This document shows, one piece after another, positions 36,112-46,476 of a stretch of 64,000 bases of DNA (positions are counted from its first letter, which is position 1; each line of letters starts with the position of its first letter). The translations under genes were made by a program, and so were the position numbers. The stretch spans positions 4,960,001-5,024,000 of the forward strand of contig JBHGNT010000018.1 of NCBI GenBank assembly GCA_043228905.1. Direction: 5' to 3'. The DNA comes from Azolla caroliniana. Taxonomy: Eukaryota > Polypodiophyta. Below the pieces are notes generated by a model that did no database searches, had not been told where the DNA came from, and worked only from the letters and a program-made list of their open reading frames with translations.

Positions 36112-37392
36112 CTAGCTAACTCGGACTTGCTTCGTCCGAGGGTTATAACACTTGTACCCCTTTTGCTCATGCGAGTAGTCGACTAGGATGCATTTCTCTG
36201 ACTTTGCATCCAACTTCCTGCACTTCACATCCGGCACATGTACATATGCAATGCTACCGAATATCCGAAGGTGTCGCAAATTCGGCTTGAGCCCGAAATA
36301 TAGCTCGTGCGCGGACACCTTGTCACCGATCCGGTTTTGGATGTAGACGACCATCTGGACTGCCTCCACCCAGTAGAAATGGGGCATGCTCTTCTCTTCC
36401 AGCATTGCCCTTGCCGCGTCGACAATTGACCGATTTTTCCTTTCGGCCACACCGTTTTGCTCCGGCGTATATCTGCAACTGAATTCGCGCCGAATTCCCA
36501 TTTGTTGTAGATACCCGTTGAATTGACCAGAAAAGTACTCTTTTCCGCCATCTGACCATAGGCACTTGATCTTCCTCTCAGTTTCCCGTTCAACAAGGCT
36601 TTGCAGGTTTCGGAAACACTTGAAGACTTCGTTCTTCCGCTCAATTAGGTAGATCCATGTGTGCCGGCTGTAGTCGTCGATGAAGGAGACGAAATATCGA
36701 ATCCCGCCAAGACTAACGCTTTGTGCCGGTCCCCATACATCCGAATGGATTAGGTCGAGCTTGTTACAATTCCGGTTTTGTTCGGTGGGGAATGGAAGCC
36801 CGTGTTGCTTCTCGAGTTGGTAGGCTTCACATACATGGGCCTTCCGGCCACTAAACTTCGGCAAACCGAAAACAACTTGTTTCGTTTGCAAGTCTTGAAG
36901 CCGCCGGTAATTGACGTGGCCGATCTGCTTGTGCCAGAGATCAATATCCGATTCAATCTTCTGTCCTTTGGCGAACAGCGCGATGCCGACATCATTGGTG
37001 TTGCGGATGAACATCCTCCCGTCTTTGTGCCCTTGCGCAATGAATTGGCCCTCCTCCTCGATGAAGCAACCGAGGTGCGTAAACTGCACCTACATTCCCT
37101 GGTCGACAATCTGTCCAACCAACACCAGGTTCTTTGTGATGGTCGGAACGTGTAATATGTTCATCAGCTTCCCCCTCTGTCTGACGTGGCTCAAAGGGAC
37201 TTCTCCGATGTGCACGATTGGGTGTGGAGTGTCGTCTCCGGTTTCGACGACTCCTGGTTTCGGTTTCTCCAAGAAAGAGAACCACTCTTTATGGCTCGTC
37301 ATGTGGTTTGACGCACCGAAATCAACGTACCACACTTCCTCCGATTTGGAAGTGGTCTTCTTCATTGAGTTAGCCTTGTGTTTCATCACCAA
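36112..37392 (-). pseudogene. Copia protease and integrase
   Basis: Protease motif YVDFGASNHMTSH shows the catalytic Asp, but Ser is replaced by Phe in the usual DSGA. Integrase has WHKQIGHVNYRR, HVCEAYQLEKQ (second zinc Cys changed to Tyr), and catalytic HSDVWGP, WSDGGKEY and PEQNGVAERKN. An in-frame TAG at 37090 separates the two parts. The losses suggest this copy is inactive. Confidence 0.9.
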
Positions 37393-37506
37393 GGCTGGCC
37401 CTTGACCGGCTTTTCCGGTTTTGGATCCTCCCGATCCTTCTGCGTAGTGTGAGTATTGCCGGTTCTCTCTGCCAGATCCGGATTTGTCCGAATCGGCGTG
37501 TTTCTT

Positions 37507-38340
37507 CTAGCACTCGCTTACTCTGTGGCCCTTTTTACCACAGTACCAACATTCTGTGGCGGATTTGTCTTGCCGGCGTCCGGCGCCGCCTTGACTCCCC
37601 CTGGTTGTGGAGGTCCCGGAACTGCTGTCGGCACGATCTCTGTGCCGTCGGTCTTGCCCTTGCCAGATGCCTCCATTGCGTGCCGACCTGCCTCGTCCAC
37701 CACACCCATGGGGCCGATCTGCCTCTGTGTACAACATCCGGTTGTCGGTGGGTGCACTTGTTGACGCACCGGCATGGTTCTCCTCTACAAGGAGCATCGA
37801 CTATTAGTCGAAAAATGACGACGTATTCTCCCTCGTACATACTGTTGTCCAGAAAGCTTGGAACTTAGACGCTAGGCCCCCAAGACAGACCTGTACCATC
37901 TTGTCTTCCTCTACTGTGACGTTGATAGAGGCAAGCGAGTCACATATATCTTTGATTCGGGCCGTGTAATCAGCCACCGACATGTCCTTCTGTCGGACAT
38001 TGCTCAACTCCTGTCGGAGTTGCAGCTTCCGGGCTGTAGTGCTTGCGGTGAACACCTTCTTCAGGTTTCCCCAAGCCTCTTTCGGCGTCTTGGCATCTCG
38101 GATGTGGCTCAACAGCTGGTCTCCGACACTAGACGCAAAGCAGTACATCACTCTGCTTGCCGATTGTTCCCACACTGGGAAGTCCTTGTGTGTCGCATCA
38201 GGTGATGTGTCCTTAGCTCCATCGACATAGCTCCAGTAACCATGCCCAAGTAGGTATTGGTGCACCTTGTATGACCGAGATGCGTAGTTGGATCTATCGA
38301 GTTTCTCCACTGGGAGCGAGCTAGCCATTCCTCTATCCAT
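37507..38340 (-). pseudogene. Copia gag with zinc knuckle
   Basis: Starts at ATG 38340 with EKLDRSNYASRSYKVHQYLL, the UBN2/gag pattern, then WGNLKKVFTASTTARKLQLR. An in-frame stop at 37804 is followed in the same frame by the zinc knuckle CWYCGKKGHRVSEC ending at 37507. The knuckle has the standard CX2CX4HX4C spacing. Confidence 0.9.
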
Positions 38341-38425
38341 TTGTTTTCTTTTTTCTGTTCTTCACAAAGGTTAGGTTTTCTTCTTGCGAAAGCGAATGTC
38401 AGCTATAGAGGTTCTCAACCCTCGC

Positions 38426-38437
38426 GCTCTGATACCA
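38426..38437 (-). other. tRNA-iMet primer-binding site
   Basis: The minus strand reads TGGTATCAGAGC directly after the 5' LTR. This is the perfect complement of the initiator tRNA-Met 3' end used by most plant copia elements. Confidence 0.95.
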
Positions 38438-38849
38438 TGTAGAAACAAATAGCATGCAGAAGCAATAGAAAACAAAAAACAGAAAATAGGTTTAATGGAG
38501 AGCTTAATAGTATGCGGGAGAGACAAAGAGAGAGAGCACACAAAAACTCAATTAAAAAATACTACTAAGTCTGTACATACAACGTGCTCAACAACACTAT
38601 TTATACAAGTCCTCATGGGACTGACAGAAGTACAACGTACTTCAATGCTCACACGAGCGTCTGACACTAACTACGAGACAATAACTACCTAGTAATCTAA
38701 GCTATTACTCGACTTCCAGTTACTGCTGGATCTGGCTAACCTGCTCCCCAGCTCACCAACTCTTTTGCTCACGGGCTCATCCTTCCGGATGTCGATCCGG
38801 CTCAGGCTTATTCAGCTGATCCAGATTCGGTTGAGCTTGCCGCTCAACA
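38438..38849 (-). repeat. 5' LTR of the copia element, 412 bp
   Basis: Direct copy of 33025-33420 with an extra 16 bp near 38762. Ends TG...CA on the minus strand and is followed by ATCAT. Confidence 0.93.
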
Positions 38850-39847
38850 ATCATGTATCAGACTTTCCTATTTCACGACTCCCATCAATCCATAGGTTTT
38901 TAGCATGCAAAGATCTGTGACTTTGTCAGCTTTAACCCCTTCAGCTTTCATTTTTCAAAGATTTCAAAGCTGAAAAATCTTTATTATTCCGCACCTGCCT
39001 AGAAATCATTGTGTTGTAAGTCAGCACATCTCGATTATGTTGCTTAGAAAAAACTGTGATTGCTTCTTCCATGTTTCTAAATCTAACATACATGCGCATA
39101 TGCATACATTCATGGTTGTGTAATTTTCTTTTCCTCCAAAATTCCCATTCCTCACTTCTATCATCTTTTAGTACCTTTATATTTATTTACTTTCCTTTAA
39201 GCTCAAGAAGCTGACCTAAAACATTTAACTAGTCAAAAGAAAGCCTCCAAACCATCTTGTTTCAGGCATTCGAGGATCTCATGGTTCTCTCTAAATCTTC
39301 ATTTAAAATTGCACATACTGCCAATATGGGTCCATAGATCCTACCCTTACACCACGTAAGACCAAAATTGTTGATCCCACTTGTTTTACCAAAATGAAAG
39401 ATGAGTGAAAAATTTGGGAATACACCCTCCATTTGCATTTGGTTCAACATATATTGAAGCTCTTCAACATAACCCTACTCAGCATATTCACAAATTAATG
39501 TGCAAGATACTACATTTCTAGCTGGTAGTCCTGCTCAACGTACCGTGAGATAAATGTTGTCCACTCAGGAAATAAACCATCTAACTAAAACTGTGTAAAA
39601 CAATGTAACACTTTGATATTGGCCCAAACTTGGCACATCCTGAAAGTAGTGTGTTCCACAACACTATGTAACTGATCTTGATTTGGCTATGAATCAAAAA
39701 TATGTTGTGCATCAAAGCATCCATCTTCTTGCACAAGCATTCGAGGATAGAATTGTACAGCATCCTCGTTCTTACCATGCTCAATATAGCCCAATAACAT
39801 GGCAGCCCATTGTACCTGAATACATCCTAATACAACACATTTTGACA

Positions 39848-40250
39848 TGTTGAGATACAAGCTCAACATTGGGTGTGTAAAAAAGTGCGTAGACTAGGTG
39901 CGTAAACCGGGTGCACAACAAGATGCCGTAGCGGTGCGTAAACTGGGAGGCCGTTGGATAGATATTCTGTAGAGGAATATATTTCGGGAGTTAGTGTGGA
40001 GGCTCATTGATGAGCATTGAAGTACATGTCAGTACTTCTGTCAGTCCCTATGGACTTGTATAATGCTCTTTGAGCACATCCTATGTACAAAGTTTTAGAG
40101 TATTGTTTTGGAATTGAGTTTTCTGTGTTCTTCTCTCTTTGTCTCTCCTGCGTACGATGTGTTGATTAATCTTTCCATTAAACCTTCCTCATCTTCGTTG
40201 TCTTTTGTTTGTTGTTACTCGGTTGTGTCTGTTAAGCTTCCGCATGTTAT
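39848..40250 (+). repeat. Diverged solo LTR of the same copia family, opposite strand
   Basis: Starts TGTTGAGATACAAGCTCAAC, matching the family LTR start, and shares GAGCATTGAAGTA, CTTTGAGCACATCCTATGTA, TTCTCTCTTTGTCTCTCC and GCTTCCGCA in order with the 33025 LTR. It is followed directly by gypsy sequence and has no primer site, so it is a solo or truncated LTR. It is much more diverged than the pair at 33025/38438. Confidence 0.75.
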
Positions 40251-41032
40251 CGAGGAATTACGCATGCATGTGCGAAACAAAGGTGGGACCACAAAGGCCT
40301 CGGACCAAGGAGCACAAGAAGAGAAAGAAGCAAAACAACACATGATTATCAACAAGAAAAGTACCAACGATTAATTAGGGAAACAAAGTAATTACAATCG
40401 GCTCAGCCGGGTTTGAGCTATGAGCTAAGCGAACAACGCACACACCCACACACCAAGATACCACAAGGAGCCTTTGACGGGAGCACGCGAGTAGAGGCGT
40501 CCGTGCCAACAAAAATGAAGCAGAGAGCAGAGAGTGGGTGCTCGGTTCCCAGTCTAACAACACTTCCTTCTCCCTAAACGTGCGATCCCCCAACTTAGTC
40601 CTCTCTCCCTCCCTTTATAGACCAAGGAGAGAGAGGGTTGTTTCATCAAGTAGTTAATCTCTGCCATTTCAGACAGAGATTCGCCTAGATTTATTCATGT
40701 GTTTAATTCGTCCTATTAAAGTTTCCTACATCACGCTGACCTAGCCTAGTCCTAGGTTATTTACAAGCATAGTTTATAATCTGCGTGCATTCGTGCATGT
40801 TGCGGTTCCCACGCCTATGGTCTCCGTTTCTTCTTGTAGCCGGTTTTCCCCACGACATCCACCCCCACCAAACCGCATGTCCACCGGTATGTGCCGATAT
40901 ATATATATATATATATATATATGGGGAAGAACCGGCCATTTATCACTCGTCGTCCTCCGATCAGTCAACCTTCCCGCTTGTGTCCGCTCTTTCTGGGCCG
41001 TCATTCTCGTCTTCGCAACCCGGGTCCGGCTC
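40245..41032 (-). mobile_element. 3' fragment of a gypsy element related to gypsy A/B
   Basis: Minus strand: the LTR runs from TGTCGTGGGGAAAACCGGC at 40857 to about 40245 (end CCTCGATAACA), with a TATA-like TATAAAGGG near 40615. Before it are a purine tract GGTGGGGGTGGA and the pol tail (41032-40858, with ACCGGTGGACATGCGG), matching the 3' end of gypsy A. An (AT)n tract at 40899-40921 interrupts the tail. The upstream part of the element is missing; the copia at 41033 abuts it. Confidence 0.75.
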
Positions 41033-41559
41033 TGTTAGGATCTCGGTCCCTCCAGATGGGATGATGAAGGCCCAGTGAGAACCGCTCATAGGATGAAGGC
41101 ACATATATGTAAATATGTTCCAGAGAGCCCATTGGGGCTATATTTGTAAATAACCCGAAAGTCATATTAATATAAATATGACCTAGGGCAAACTCAATGT
41201 AGTTTTTTTATATAGAGTTATTAGTGTAACTTCTGTACATGATGCAAGTGTGAGAGTGAGAGCGATACAGAGTGTGTGTCTCTACTGTAATCGCCGCCAG
41301 GTGAAGGTTGAGAGCACAAGGTCGTTGCCTTTGTGCTCCCATGTTGTATTCTCTATACATAGTGATAGTTCGGGGTCTGTGGGCTCCCGTGGTTTTTTTC
41401 CCGTTTAGGGTTTCCACGTTAACATATTGTGTATCCTCTTTCATATTGTCTGGGTATATGTGCATTTACCCTCATTGCCCATTTCTTCTGTGGTTGTGAT
41501 TTTAACGAAGTGATTGAAGTCTCGGTTGTGGCTGAGCATTATTCCTCGTATTCGTTACA
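41033..41559 (+). repeat. 5' LTR of a truncated copia element
   Basis: Begins TGTTAGGATCTCGG and ends CGTATTCGTTACA, followed three bases later by the primer site. A second LTR copy is not present in the window. Confidence 0.7.
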
Positions 41560-41562
41560 AAC

Positions 41563-41575
41563 TGGTATCAGAACC
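41563..41575 (+). other. tRNA-iMet primer-binding site
   Basis: TGGTATCAGAACC matches the initiator tRNA-Met complement with one mismatch and lies just after the LTR. Confidence 0.85.
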
Positions 41576-41591
41576 AAATGACACAAAAAAA

Positions 41592-44037
41592 ATGGAAGAT
41601 TCGTTGGGAGGCATGTTCAAGCTCACTGGCTCCAACTACTCAGTGTGGAAGTCGAAGATGAGGGACATGCTCGTGGTTAAAGATCTTTGGTTGCCGGTTC
41701 AATTCGGGGACAAAAGACCGGACAAGATCGATGCCACGATATGGGAGGTGATGCACATGAAGACAACGACGTACATACAGTGCTTCATCGACATGAGCAT
41801 GTACAACAACTTCAATGAAGAGAGCAAGGCTCATGAGCTCTGGGAGAAGATCGTCATTATGTTTCAGAACAAAAATGCTGTGAATCGGGTTTCGGTATTC
41901 CGGAAGCTAGTGCGGCTTCGGTACCAAGATGGCTCCAGTATGGCGGAGCACATGAATGCATTCCAGGGGTTGATTCACCAGGAAACATCATTGGAAGTAC
42001 CTCTCGCCGATGAGGTACTAGCATTAATCCTACTTGGCTCCCTCCTGGATAGCTGGGAGACGTTAGTTGTCACTTTGGGCAACGCCGGGCCGGAAGGGAA
42101 ACAGTTATCCCTAGCAAGAGTCAAGTCGAGCTTGCTAGATGAGGATGCACATTGGAAAGACAAGGATATGAGCTCTGAATCCAAAGCGCTCCTTACCAAA
42201 TTGGAATGCGGAAGACAAAGGAACCGTAGTCCCCAGAACTGGGAAAAGTTGGGGACACGGTCAAAGTCAAGGTGAAGGCCCACTTGCTTCTATTGTGGGA
42301 AGCCGGGGCACTTCCAGAAGAACTGTCGGCATTTCCGGAAAGAGAAGGAAACCGAGAATACCGATTCGAAGTGGTCATAGGACCGGAACGGTAAAGACCG
42401 AAGGGGACCGGACTGGAAGGGAACGATGGCAACCGCGGCAAGTGAAGAAGAGTTGGTGCTCATCACTGAGGAGAGTGAGTTGAACCTTGCTGGCGACGAG
42501 ACGACGTGGGTTGTTGACTCAAGAGCGTCGTTCCACCTTACCCCGGGCCGAAAATGCTTCTCATCCTACACAGCTGGCGAGCACGATTGTGTCCGGATGG
42601 GGGATGAAGGTACATGCTGAATTGTCGGCATAGGAGACGTGTGGTTGACAACACCAACTAGATGCAAGTTGCTGCTGAAGGATGTCCGACACGTTCTGGA
42701 GGTTCGATTGAACCTAATATCAGCCGATCGGCTGGATGACAAAGGCTACATAGGTAGCATCCGGAACAGAGTCATGAAATTTAACAAAGGGAGCCTGATA
42801 GTGGCTCGGGCTCGGAAAGTCAACACGTTGTACCTGATGAATGCCTGGTTATGCCCGGAAGAAGTGAACGTTGCATCCAACACTGCCGATGAGCTGTGGC
42901 ACAAGAGATTGTGTCACATGAGCGAGAAGGGGATGAGGAGGCTTGCCGATGACAACCTCATTCCGGTGAAGAACGTGCATCTTGAGAGGTGCACCGACTG
43001 CCTGGCCAGTAAGCAAAACCGGACCTCCTTCCGATCAAGGCCACCGATGAGACGTAATGCACCACTGGAGTTGGTGCATACCGATGTGTGTCAAATGGAC
43101 ACAAAGTCACATGCCGGAGCGCAGTACTTCGTGATGGTCATAGACGACCACAACCGGAAGCTGTGGGCCACACCATTGAAGACGAAGGATCAGGTGTTAT
43201 GCGTCTTCAAGGAGCTCCACGCAAGAGTGGAAATAGAAACCGGCCGGAAGCTGAAGGCAGTTCGAGTAGATAACGGAGGAGAATACCGGGGACAATTCGA
43301 GGAGTACTGCCGCTCGAAGGGAATCCGGTTCGAATTTACCATGCCGAAGACGCTGGAACTCAATGGGCTGGCCGAGAGGATGAACCGGGCCATAATGGAG
43401 AGGGTCGGAGTATGCTAGCACATGCAAAGTTACCCAAGACGTTTTGGGCTGAGGCGCGGGTGACAACGACGTACGTGATAAACAAATCACCCTCAGTGCC
43501 CTTGGACGGAGACAAGCCGCAGAGATTGTGGACCGGTAAGGAAGTGACTTACTAGCATCTAAAGGTTTTCGGGTGTCTCGCTTATGTGCATGTGGCAAAG
43601 GACCGGAGAGCAAAGTTGGACCCAAAGTCCCGGCCTTGCATATATTCCTCGGATATGGTGACGATAGGTTCGGCTACCAAGTGTGGGATCCGGTCGACAA
43701 GAAAGTTTTCCAGAGTCGAGATATTATCTTCATAGAGGACAAGACTCTTGCCGACTGGGAGTCGGAGAAGAAGATAATGAACTCCGAGTCGACTGGAAAG
43801 GACCAATTCGATGAGATACGGATCTACCCGGCTAAGAGCTGGTTGACACTCGAAGAACCGACCGGTTACGGAGAGGACACCGAACCGGCAGAAGAAGAAG
43901 AGGAAGAAGGAACCAGAACCGGCCAAGATCCCGAATCGGATTCGGATGAAGATCAAACAGAAGAGCCGGTTGCGGAAAGCCAAGGACGCAAGTATCCTCT
44001 AAGAGAGAGAAGGCCCCCCCGGAGATTTCCTTAGGGC
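41592..44037 (+). pseudogene. Truncated copia polyprotein (gag-PR-INT, no RT)
   Basis: Gag starts at 41592 (FKLTGSNYSVWKSKMRDML). The zinc knuckle CFYCGKPGHFQKNC follows after a stop at 42275. Protease WVVDSRASFHLT has Gly to Arg in the active motif. Integrase shows WHKRLCHMSEKGM, CTDCLASKQ, HTDVCQMD, VRVDNGGEY and LNGLAERMN, then a C-terminal GYGDDRFGYQVWDP block. The acidic linker (EEEEEEGTRT) ends with YPLRERRPPRRFP, where the copia sequence stops abruptly. RT, RNase H and the 3' LTR are missing. Frame breaks at about 42275, 42620, 43418 and 43560. Confidence 0.88.
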
Positions 44038-44463
44038 TGGACAATGGCCTAACACAGGGTGTCTACGGAAGACACTTCACCAAAGGGGTGCTACGGCGAG
44101 ATAACTTAAGACTCAACGATTAATCAGACTTTAATTGGTTACTTAGCAATATGGCATTAGACTTGATACACGTGTATGATAGAACAATTAGCACAGAACG
44201 GTAATCAACACTTAAAGATAAAACAAGAAGCTCTAAAATTATCCGTCAAAGTTTTACATTGTAATTGGGCCTTTATATAGGTCACTGGTGCTGAGTACAA
44301 AACGGTGCCAACCGGCACCTATTCGGAACCGGTCCGGATCCGGATCAACATACCAATTCTGGTCCGTCCATTCACGTCTCATAAACTACTTAATTATAAT
44401 AGATTCTGAATATACAATCCCTTTCACATTCTGGTCTTTAACTCCTTTGCCGGCCGGGTAACA
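44038..44463 (-). repeat. LTR-like segment with TATA box, minus strand
   Basis: On the minus strand TGTTACCCGGCCGGC opens and TTGTCCA closes a segment of about 426 bp with a promoter-like CCTATATAAAGGCCC (44268-44282). It lies at the 3' side of the minus-strand gag-like ORF, so I read it as that element's 3' LTR. Only one copy is in the window, so the ends are approximate. Confidence 0.4.
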
Positions 44464-44465
44464 CA

Positions 44466-45783
44466 TGGCACGCCCGGGTAACCTTGTACGTCGAATCCCA
44501 CTATCCGGCCCTTAGCCTTCGTCCAAGATATCCAGAATACTCTACTCCAGGGTGTCCAATGGTTCTTTGGGAATCTGTTGTTGCTATTGTTGTTGTGGCT
44601 GCTGTTGTTCCGGCTCCGGCTCCTCCGACTGTTGCTCCTTGGATGGAGTCAGTTCGGCTCCTGGTACCGACGGTTGTGGCGGTGATTCCTCCGTCAGCTA
44701 CTCTGCCAGATTTGACTCCGGTTGACTTGCCCCGGCCTTGTCCCCGTTCGGTCCTTGCCCTGATGATGGCTCCTGATCGCTGAGGTTGACGGTCGCCGCC
44801 TGCCTTGCTTCTTCTTGCCGTAGCCTAATTCGCTCATGTAGTAGTCGTCGCCATCCTTTTGCCAGTTTTCTGCGTCTGCGCTTAGCAATTGGAGCTCGGC
44901 TGTGTGCTTTGCCCATTTGTCCCACCATTGCATGGAGCTTTCGTCAATCAAGCGTTTTGTCTTGTTACTCCATGCCTGGACAATGAACTGGATCCGCTCA
45001 AGTCCCATCTTCGATTTGTCCTCCGCGGCTTGTTGTTCTTCCATCAATTGCTTGATCAGCCTCACCATGTCAGCCTCCTGCTCCTGGTAATGTGACAATT
45101 GGTTTTGGTAGGTGTTCTGCAACCTCTGCAATACCATTATCGCTCTTTCCTTTTCTTCATAATGCTGCTTTTGGAGCTCCATACGTTCCTGCGTGGCTTC
45201 CTCCAGTAGTGTTGTTCTTTCAGCCCGTTCTTTAGGTATTGCTGTCTCGGCTCGATGAACTTCTTGCCGGAGCTCTGCTATCTTCTCCTGCTACTTCTTA
45301 TACTCCGTATCCAGGTGCTTATAGTCCCGGTGCAGGTGCTCAAAATCATCGGTCTTCTGCTTCAACTTCTGGTTGAGTTGCCGGCGAGCGCTTGCGCCGC
45401 CACTGTCTCCGGGACTAGTTCCGTCTCCAGGGTCCTATTACTATGTATAGGTGCTGGTGTGTCTTTATTCTGTACATCTACTGGAGTCCCCGGTGCTTGG
45501 ATCAGTGGTCCGGTTAAGGCCATTTTGGCCAATTCCGGTTCTGGTTCCGGTTCCACCTTTGGTGCGGGATGCTCAGTGTGGGGTAGAGGCGTTCCATCCT
45601 TCATCCTTCTTTGGGTCCGAACGCTCCCCGACCTATTCTATGGTGCTTGCCTTCTGGCGCTGTTGGAGGTGCTCTAACGGTTCCTCCTCTGCTTCCTCCT
45701 CCTGAGTCCCGATGTTGACTTTTGCTGCCAAGGGGTTCAGCTCTTGTTGAACCGGTCGGTGAAATATGATATTGATTGGCCGT
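44466..45783 (-). pseudogene. Coiled-coil gag-like ORF of an unidentified element, 3' part
   Basis: Minus-strand frames 45604-45362 (Pro/Glu-rich, EPEPEPELAKMALTGPLIQA) and 45182-44694, separated by a stop-containing stretch. The second part is a long coiled coil rich in Gln and Glu (LQRLQNTYQNQLSHYQEQEA, LIKQLMEEQQAAEDKSK) ending near WWDKWAKHTAELQLL and YYMSELGYGKKKQ. No zinc knuckle, protease or RT follows before the LTR-like segment. I do not recognise the family; a gag-like or structural ORF of a non-autonomous element is the best guess. The N-terminal half lies at 52398-51961, beyond gypsy B. Confidence 0.5.
45433..45778. repeat. Direct repeat flanking gypsy B, left copy
   Basis: About 345 bp starting CTATGTATAGGTGCTGG and ending near GAAATATGAT and TTGGCCGT. 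It is repeated at 51961-52298, with roughly a dozen substitutions and a 6-bp indel. It is far too long for a target duplication. Confidence 0.9.
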
Positions 45784-46432
45784 TGTCGTGAAGAAAACCG
45801 TCCCTTAGCGCAATCGGTGCATAGCGTGCGTGAACCGGCTCTTCACTCGTGCGCGCCATTTAATGTATATAATAGGGAATTAGGTACATAGGTATATCTG
45901 GGTAGTTAGATTTGGTAGGTAGGAAGTAAATGAAGGAGACGGCTCCCTTCTTGAAGCTATAAGAGAGAGGGAGACGCGGGGAGAAGGGGATCGCGCATTG
46001 AGGAGGACGAAGTCCTGTCAGACCGTAACCGAACGCTTCTCCTCTGTTTGTTCTCTATTGCTCTTCTCTGCAGGTTTTCGGGAGGCTCGCGCTGCTTTGA
46101 GGAACGCCCGTGTGCTTCCGACAGCACCTCCATCCTATCCCCTTTCATGCGCAGACGAACAGGCATCGGCATTTGTTCGCCGGCCTGTTCGGTTGTAACC
46201 GCTCGCGTGCTCTGTTGTGTATTTGTTATTCGTTAATATACAAACTTTCGTGTCTCTCTGTCTCTGTGTCCATTCGTGTTTTCTGCGTTGACGGGCCGTG
46301 TCCCTGTGTTTCTTCGCTCATACGTAACCGGTCGTCTCTCTCTTTCTCTTTCCCCTCCTATCACCTGCTCTTCGGTTCAAGACCCCGGTGGTCCCGCCTC
46401 GTTTCTCCACGCATGCGCGTTGTAACGCGACA
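45784..46432 (+). repeat. 5' LTR of gypsy B, 649 bp
   Basis: Begins TGTCGTGAAGAAAACC and ends GTAACGCGACA. It shares GGTTTTCGGGAGGCTCGCGC and ATTTGTTCGCCGGCCTGTTC with the gypsy A LTRs. Confidence 0.85.
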
Positions 46433-46436
46433 TATT

Positions 46437-46455
46437 TGGTGAACCTGACGTGAAA
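46437..46455 (+). other. tRNA-Trp-type primer-binding site (gypsy B)
   Basis: TGGTGAACCTGACGTGAAA follows the LTR after four bases. It matches the complement of the plant tRNA-Trp 3' end (TGGTGAACCCGACGTGAA) with one mismatch in the first 18 bases. Confidence 0.65.
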
Positions 46456-46476
46456 CAGGCGGCAGAGGAGCAGAAG

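Larger units (their letters stand above)
33025..38849 (-). mobile_element. Complete copia element with 5-bp target duplication
   Basis: LTRs at 33025-33420 and 38438-38849 in direct orientation, element read on the minus strand. Target duplication ATCAT at 33020-33024 and 38850-38854. A tRNA-iMet primer site follows the 5' LTR and a purine tract precedes the 3' LTR. Domain order gag-PR-INT-RT-RNase H is Ty1/copia. The LTRs differ at roughly 6% of sites by eye, plus one 16-bp indel, so the insertion is old. Confidence 0.95.
32100..39847 (-). pseudogene. PPR-protein pseudogene split by a copia element
   Basis: Minus-strand fragments on both sides of the copia insertion show PPR words. On the right (39847-38855) are WAAMLLGYIEHGKNEDAVQFY and YIVLWNTLLSGCAKFG. 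On the left (33020-32190) are GFDSDVFIGNLLINMYATCG and DYFIGNTLVDMYAKYGSLAE, then ALVVFNKF. PPR proteins bind organelle RNA. The pieces are separated by many stops and frameshifts, so this copy was probably dead before the insertion. The style (VGNTLVDMYAKCGSL-like) fits PLS-type PPR proteins. No DYW tail is visible. Confidence 0.8.

Noticed and set aside
40899-40921. (AT)n tract as a promoter
   Set aside because: A simple microsatellite inside the gypsy tail. No start site or gene follows.
45255-45677. 140-codon plus-strand frame, also present at 51484-52188
   Set aside because: Antisense to the gag-like ORF. Its recurrence is explained by the 345-bp direct repeat.
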